Part shown: in pieces, positions 59,091-64,000 of the stretch
How positions within the stretch are numbered: position 1 is the stretch's first letter
How the letters are laid out: the number at the start of each line of letters is the position of its first letter
From: Phycisphaerales bacterium
Lineage (GTDB): Bacteria; Planctomycetota; Phycisphaerae; Phycisphaerales; SM1A02
Length of the DNA stretch: 64,000 bases
Direction of reading: 5' to 3'
Assembly (NCBI GenBank): GCA_029247205.1
Contig: JAQWLT010000025.1
Location: 1 to 64,000 of the forward strand
Made by a program: the position numbers and the translations under genes
Notes under the pieces: model-generated
Told to the model about the DNA's origin: nothing
Database searches by the model: none
Seen by the model: only the letters and a program-made list of their open reading frames with translations

Positions 59091-60634
59091 GCCGATATGC
59101 TCCTCTTCGAACGATCCTCTTGTGGCCACTCCCCAGCGAGAAGTGTCCCAGCAACGACGGTCGCTTGCACGCTCGCAGCATGAATATTGTCAAAGGGGTC
59201 GCCGGACCAAACGACGAAGTCAGCATCCGCTCCAACTCGAAGTGGCGGATCAAACCCACAGACCTCAGCAGCTTCGTAGGTGTGGGCATACATAGCTGCA
59301 CTGGGTGAAATCGCCTGGTCACTGTAGAAAGGCTGCCCACAGTCGTCCTCGCCAGTGATGGCAGCTCGAAGCGTTGCAACTGGATCAACCGAAACAATGG
59401 GCCAGTCGGTGCCGAAAGAGAGTCTTGCGCCAGCTGCTTGCATATCGCGAAGCGGGAGCAAGCGGCACGCTCGCTCACCAAGCCTTGCATTGGCCATATG
59501 TGCATCAGCTGCCCGATGAGCTGGCTGCACACTCAGACGCATACCGCCCATGGCAGCCAGTTCGGATGGGCCCACCAACTGCGCATGCTCGAGTGTCGGG
59601 CGGATGTCAATCGGGCACGTACGGAATAACTCCAGGGCTCGCAAGACAGCGGCATCGCCAATGGCATGGACGACTGGGGCAAGGCCAGCTTCACACACTT
59701 GTTGGCACCACGCTCCGTCCAAACGCTCATTGGCACGTTCTACCCATAAACCGCGAGTATGTGGCGCATCGGCATAAGGCGTATGCAGCCGAGCAGTGCG
59801 GGACCCGAGCGTGCCATCAAAAAATGCCTTGCAGCCTGTCAGACGAAGTCGATCAGTCCATGGCATATTCGCATGCCACCCTGTGTCGAGTGGAAGTTCA
59901 CGATCAAGTTGTACGACCGAGAGACGCACGGGGAGTTCCCCGGCAAGTGGCGATAGAAACTGCTCGATGTCAGCCCGATACTCCATCGTTCTCGCCATCG
60001 TGATGCCATGGGCGAGAAGATGCTGCATCGCTCGATCACGTGACTGCATGCGATCTGCTTCAGGCATTGGCGGCACCATCGGATTGACCAGTTCCCATGC
60101 GGCGGCTTCCGCAAGCAAGCCCGTTGGATTGCCTGATGCATCACGTCCGACATGCCCACCAGTGATGTCTTGCGAAAGATCTACTCTCTCAAGCACCGCA
60201 TCGTTCACGAGCACAGCATGCCAATCACATCGCCAGCAGACGACCGGTCGCGATCCAGCGACGGCAAGCCAAGATCTGTCTGGCGGTTCGTTGCAAGACC
60301 ACAATGTTTCATTCCATCCAGAAGCCACCAACCACCGATCAGATGGCAGTGATGCTGCGGCCTGCTCAATTTTTGCCTCAAACGATTCGCGGTCTGTGAC
60401 CTGGGAAAGATCCACATGGCGCATCGTCTCACCGCCAAGCATCAAGTGAAGATGCGCATCGACCAGGCCGGGCGTCACAACGCTGCCCCGCACATCAATT
60501 GTTTGGACATCGAGCGCCACATCAGCGGCGGCGATCTCCACGACACGCCCCTGCCGGAGAATTAATGATGCCGCTCGCGGCAATGGGTCGGTTCCGTCCC
60601 AGAGGCGAGCATTTTGAATGACAAGGTCAACCAT
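59087..60634 (-). CDS. YtcJ-like metal-dependent amidohydrolase
   Basis: VVTPGLVDAHLHLMLGGETM, HAIGDAAVLRALELF, LSFGTDWPIVSVDPVATLRAAI. Confidence 0.9.
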   Translation of the reverse strand: MVDLVIQNARLWDGTDPLPRAASLILRQGRVVEIAAADVALDVQTIDVRGSVVTPGLVDAHLHLMLGGETMRHVDLSQVTDRESFEAKIEQAAASLPSDRWLVASGWNETLWSCNEPPDRSWLAVAGSRPVVCWRCDWHAVLVNDAVLERVDLSQDITGGHVGRDASGNPTGLLAEAAAWELVNPMVPPMPEADRMQSRDRAMQHLLAHGITMARTMEYRADIEQFLSPLAGELPVRLSVVQLDRELPLDTGWHANMPWTDRLRLTGCKAFFDGTLGSRTARLHTPYADAPHTRGLWVERANERLDGAWCQQVCEAGLAPVVHAIGDAAVLRALELFRTCPIDIRPTLEHAQLVGPSELAAMGGMRLSVQPAHRAADAHMANARLGERACRLLPLRDMQAAGARLSFGTDWPIVSVDPVATLRAAITGEDDCGQPFYSDQAISPSAAMYAHTYEAAEVCGFDPPLRVGADADFVVWSGDPFDNIHAASVQATVVAGTLLAGEWPQEDRSKRSISA

Positions 60635-60700
60635 ATGACTGCTTCAAATCAGACGAACAAGCGACACTAGTACGAGCTGCTCATATGCTATCGTGAGGCG

Positions 60701-61375
60701 ATGAGCATGACTTCATTAGCGATTCTTCTGAGCGGCGCTGCAATGTGTGCAATTGCATGCGAAAAGAGCACTCCTCCCCCGCCACCACCCGGCCCGGCAG
60801 CCACTACAACTCAGACTTCACCGCAACAGACCACACCAAAGCGAGGCCTACTCGCTGTCGACAGTGGTAAATCAATGCCCAAAAGTACAGTGAGCCCACC
60901 TGAGGATCCAGGCCTTGCAATATTTTTGGGCTATGAAGCTCCGACGGACATCACGTGGCGATGGGAACCTCCCCGAAACTCTATGCGACTCATGAACTGG
61001 GTCATCCCATCGCCTCCTGGGGCCGAACCCGCCGAATTGACGATCGCACACTTCCCTGAAGCCGCTGGCAACACACGAGACGCAAACATCCGCCGCTGGA
61101 CCAGTCAATTTCGCGGCGACGACTTAGCCCCGCAGCCAAAGGTCACATCGTTGACGATCTCTGACATGCCCGTCACCATGGTTGAACTTCAGGGCGAGTA
61201 CCTCGGCATGGGTGGGGGCTGGCACAAGGCCGACTACATCATGCTTGTAGCGATGGTTGAATCACCCAAGGGATCGATCTTTATGAAGATGCTCGGCTCT
61301 TCGCAAACCGTCGATGCAGCACGACCTGCATTCATGGCAATGATCAAGGGCCTTCGCCCAACCAAGATCTGGTAG
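60701..61375 (+). CDS. Hypothetical lipoprotein
   Basis: Lipobox CAIAC followed by Pro-rich linker. Confidence 0.75.
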   Translation: MSMTSLAILLSGAAMCAIACEKSTPPPPPPGPAATTTQTSPQQTTPKRGLLAVDSGKSMPKSTVSPPEDPGLAIFLGYEAPTDITWRWEPPRNSMRLMNWVIPSPPGAEPAELTIAHFPEAAGNTRDANIRRWTSQFRGDDLAPQPKVTSLTISDMPVTMVELQGEYLGMGGGWHKADYIMLVAMVESPKGSIFMKMLGSSQTVDAARPAFMAMIKGLRPTKIW

Positions 61376-61783
61376 TCAGCTCGCCTGCCACATCGCGCCC
61401 GAGCGAACGTGAAAGTTCACGAGGTCGCCCTCTTGCAACGAAGCCGCCTCTTCTGGCGTCTCAAGTTGCACACACATCGGCACCACTGATTGAACCACGA
61501 TGGCCCCAGCATCCCGATCAATCGACTCAACTCTTCCAGCCACAATGCGAGGCTCGCCGCTGATCGGCTCTATGAATAATCCTCCAGCTGTTGCCACATG
61601 CACACGAAGGCCACACGCGTTGATTGCGCCCATGACTCGCTCACCCACCGATACATCTACAGGCTCATCCACAGCCAAACGTAGGCGGTAACTGGATCCG
61701 GAGACACCAATGACGATGGTTCCAGTGTCAAGGGATTCAACCAGACCGCGGAAGGCGTACTGCGTACTCGAAGTGCTCATCAT
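61376..61783 (-). CDS. Small hypothetical protein, possibly two-repeat beta-barrel
   Basis: 135-aa ORF overlapping the pabA/trpG stop; repeated FRGLVESLDTGTIVIGV / IVAGRVESIDRDAGAIVV pattern. Confidence 0.65.
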   Translation of the reverse strand: MMSTSSTQYAFRGLVESLDTGTIVIGVSGSSYRLRLAVDEPVDVSVGERVMGAINACGLRVHVATAGGLFIEPISGEPRIVAGRVESIDRDAGAIVVQSVVPMCVQLETPEEAASLQEGDLVNFHVRSGAMWQAS

Positions 61784-62409
61784 GGCAGTGTAGACGCTTC
61801 ATCCACCCAACCGGCGATTGACTGAGACAGAAAAGTCCGCACAAGATCGGGGCCTTTCACACTCATGAAACTCTCTGGATGAAACTGAACACCGGTCATC
61901 GAAGCTTCTTTGCCGCTAGGCCATCCTCCTCGCCACCGCAAACCCATCACATCACCCTCCTGGGTCCATGCTGAGACTTCAAAGTCTGAGGGCACCGATT
62001 CGCGGCGAACAATGAGCGAGTGGTATCGCGTCGCTTCAAATGGATCGGAAATACCTGCAAAGATGCCCTTGCCGTCGTGATAGATCGGCGAAGTCTTTCC
62101 GTGCATCGGCCGTTCGTGCCGCACAACATCCATTCCATACACATCAGCAATGACCTGATGCCCAAGACAAACGCCGAGCAATGGAACTTTGCCTCGAACC
62201 GTCCGCACTACGTCAGCGCAGACACCGGCCTCAGCTGGGGTACAGGGACCGGGCGACAGCACCACATGAGTTGGGGCCATCTCTACGACATCCACTGCCG
62301 TCACTTCGTCATGACGCACGACGCGAATGTCGATCGATGGATCGATCACGCCAATGCAGTGAACGAGATTCCATGTAAAGGAGTCGTAGTTGTCGATGAG
62401 CAGTAGCAC
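61780..62409 (-). CDS. Anthranilate/aminodeoxychorismate synthase glutamine amidotransferase
   Basis: LLIDNYDSFTWNLVHCIG, VLSPGPCTPAEAGVC, LLGVCLGHQVIADVYG, GVQFHPESFMS. Confidence 0.94.
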   Translation of the reverse strand: MLLLIDNYDSFTWNLVHCIGVIDPSIDIRVVRHDEVTAVDVVEMAPTHVVLSPGPCTPAEAGVCADVVRTVRGKVPLLGVCLGHQVIADVYGMDVVRHERPMHGKTSPIYHDGKGIFAGISDPFEATRYHSLIVRRESVPSDFEVSAWTQEGDVMGLRWRGGWPSGKEASMTGVQFHPESFMSVKGPDLVRTFLSQSIAGWVDEASTLP

Positions 62410-62470
62410 GATTGCAGGTTACAAGGCAAATGGCATGACCGCGCTGCTGATCAGCAAATGAGGCCGCCTA

Positions 62471-63307
62471 CTACGCAGCCCGTTCGGTCCCGGCGATGCC
62501 ATCTTGCGTGACGACAAAAAGTTCATTTGTAATCGGGTATGGAAGTCGCTTGAAGTCGCGATCGACCCTGCTTTGCACGCGATCGATGAAGTCACCTGGC
62601 CCCTGAGAGATGGCCAAGAAGATGTCTCGAGCTGGCGCAGCCACATAGAAGTCGCCATGAAGCTTTGGAGCAAGTCGCCCGTGGAGTGATTGCATCAACA
62701 ACCGAGCAGCGTCGTAACCGTCTTGAACCGACAGAATAGCCACGCGGCCGCCCTCGGTGGACTCAACCAATTTGACTTCAACGGACGACGCATAACTTGA
62801 GAGATTCCGCCTCGCCTGTGCCTCAACTTCATCGATCGTCAGTCCCCATCGAACAACCTGCTCAAGCGTGATGCTGATGGTCATGCGAGGAAGATCGATC
62901 ACATACACGATAGATGTGCCATTCACCCAAGGCGTGTGCGCCACTTGCTCACGATCAAGATGATCAAAAAGTGAATTTGGCTGAATACGAGGCATGATGC
63001 GAGCACGGGCGAGCGAGAGTGGCATCGGGCCCGATGCAATGGCGTCACCCTCAATGATGCGAGAGAGAAAGTCCTCGACGATCTGCAGTCCATTTTTCGG
63101 GTCACAATTGACCATTCGGAAGAGGTTCGCCAAGGCGAGATGACGCCCGTCAATCACCAAATCCATTACCCCCACCAACTCGATGGATTGCATTGGATAC
63201 TGACGTTTCAGCATGTGCACGATTGCTTCGGAGAAGGCTTCCGGTTCGCGGGGCAGTTCTGGCATAGATCTCAAGGCCTCCAAGGGGTAAGCGGCACGAT
63301 TCGCCAT
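62471..63307 (-). CDS. DUF1444-like hypothetical protein
   Basis: PRIQPNSLFDHLDREQVAHTPWVNGTSIVYVIDLPRMTISITLEQVVRWGLTIDEVEAQARRNL resembles DUF1444 proteins. Confidence 0.65.
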   Translation of the reverse strand: MANRAAYPLEALRSMPELPREPEAFSEAIVHMLKRQYPMQSIELVGVMDLVIDGRHLALANLFRMVNCDPKNGLQIVEDFLSRIIEGDAIASGPMPLSLARARIMPRIQPNSLFDHLDREQVAHTPWVNGTSIVYVIDLPRMTISITLEQVVRWGLTIDEVEAQARRNLSSYASSVEVKLVESTEGGRVAILSVQDGYDAARLLMQSLHGRLAPKLHGDFYVAAPARDIFLAISQGPGDFIDRVQSRVDRDFKRLPYPITNELFVVTQDGIAGTERAA

Positions 63308-63512
63308 GACAGCGATCAAGAGTGATCCACCCCACCTACACAGGATCGACCCTCTCGCGACCAATCTTGACCCCAATTGAGGCCAAGGCACCTTTGAATT
63401 TCCAAACCACCCCAGAATCTTTGGTGACGATGCGGCACAACCCTTGTTTCCCGGACCCACCCAATGGGCAAGTTTCGGGCAGAGACCCTCTGTGGCCTGT
63501 TATTGTGTCCTT

Positions 63513-64000
63513 ATGGCTTCAACCCTTGCAATCGGCCAGCACCAAGTCGGCCCTGGGGCCGATCTCCTGATCATCGCCGGCCCCTGTGTGCTCGAAGAGG
63601 ACGCAGTGCAAGATGCCGTCGCTGTCATGCTTGCTCGCGTATGTGGAGAATTAGGCCTCCCATGGGTTTTTAAGGGGAGCTTTGACAAAGCAAATCGCAC
63701 CAGTCTCGCATCGCATCGCGGGCCTGGCCTTCAGGCAGGCCTTGCCGCACTCGCTGCGATTCAACAACGCTTTGATGTTCCAGTTACAACCGATGTCCAC
63801 GAACCTGGACAAGCTGCCGCAATCGCTGAAGTTGTAGATCTGCTTCAAATTCCAGCTTTCTTGTGCCGGCAGACGGCATTGCTTGAAGCCTGCGGCAAAA
63901 CTGGGCTACCAGTCAATATCAAGAAGGGTCAGTTTCTTGCCCCTGCCGATATGCGGCATGCTGCAGAGAAGGCGATTCAAGCAGGTGCCGGTGGCATCAT
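63513..64000 (+). CDS. kdsA: 3-deoxy-8-phosphooctulonate synthase (truncated by window end)
   Basis: LLIIAGPCVLEE, WVFKGSFDKANRTSLASHRGPGLQAGL, VPVTTDVHEPGQA, FLCRQTALL, PVNIKKGQFLAP. Confidence 0.95.
   Translation, partial: MASTLAIGQHQVGPGADLLIIAGPCVLEEDAVQDAVAVMLARVCGELGLPWVFKGSFDKANRTSLASHRGPGLQAGLAALAAIQQRFDVPVTTDVHEPGQAAAIAEVVDLLQIPAFLCRQTALLEACGKTGLPVNIKKGQFLAPADMRHAAEKAIQAGAGGI

Noticed and set aside
1-64000. Phage, CRISPR, toxin-antitoxin or restriction-type defence locus
   Set aside because: No Cas, integrase, capsid, methylase or toxin signatures among the ORFs and no spaced repeats; none supportable.

Overview
The window is gene-dense and looks chromosomal. It is probably from a Planctomycetota/Phycisphaerae-type bacterium; this is inferred from hpnCDE plus dockerin-tailed and CRTAC1-type secreted proteins plus LPS-Kdo genes, with no database check. 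I saw no rRNA, tRNA, CRISPR array or recognisable transposase. Housekeeping genes include cca (partial), waaA, thiL, tsaE, hpnE/D/C, ispH, rlmN, an rluD-like gene, pyrH, frr, rpoN, recR, ybaB, dnaX, guaA, gltA, trpF, moaC, pabA/trpG and kdsA (partial). The main accessory region is about 24.4-38.9 kb: a bidirectional cluster of a nitrilase-family enzyme, TPR lipoproteins, three FG-GAP/ASPIC (CRTAC1-like) proteins, a five-CxxCH cytochrome with a C-terminal TPR-like region, a dockerin-tailed secreted protein and a TlpA-like protein. Best leads: (1) that cluster as a candidate undescribed surface or periplasmic redox system; (2) a 59-bp direct repeat, 58/59 identical, bracketing the dockerin gene, with the left copy being a remnant CRTAC1 3' end; (3) several proteins that keep a known fold but lack its hallmark cofactor or metal residues: an indolepyruvate oxidoreductase-like 1113-aa protein, a Fur-like regulator, DnaX without its zinc-finger cysteines, and a TlpA-like protein with AxxC; (4) an RsbW-like / STAS / MlaE gene string; (5) structured intergenic DNA at 3641-3678 and 38471-38600.
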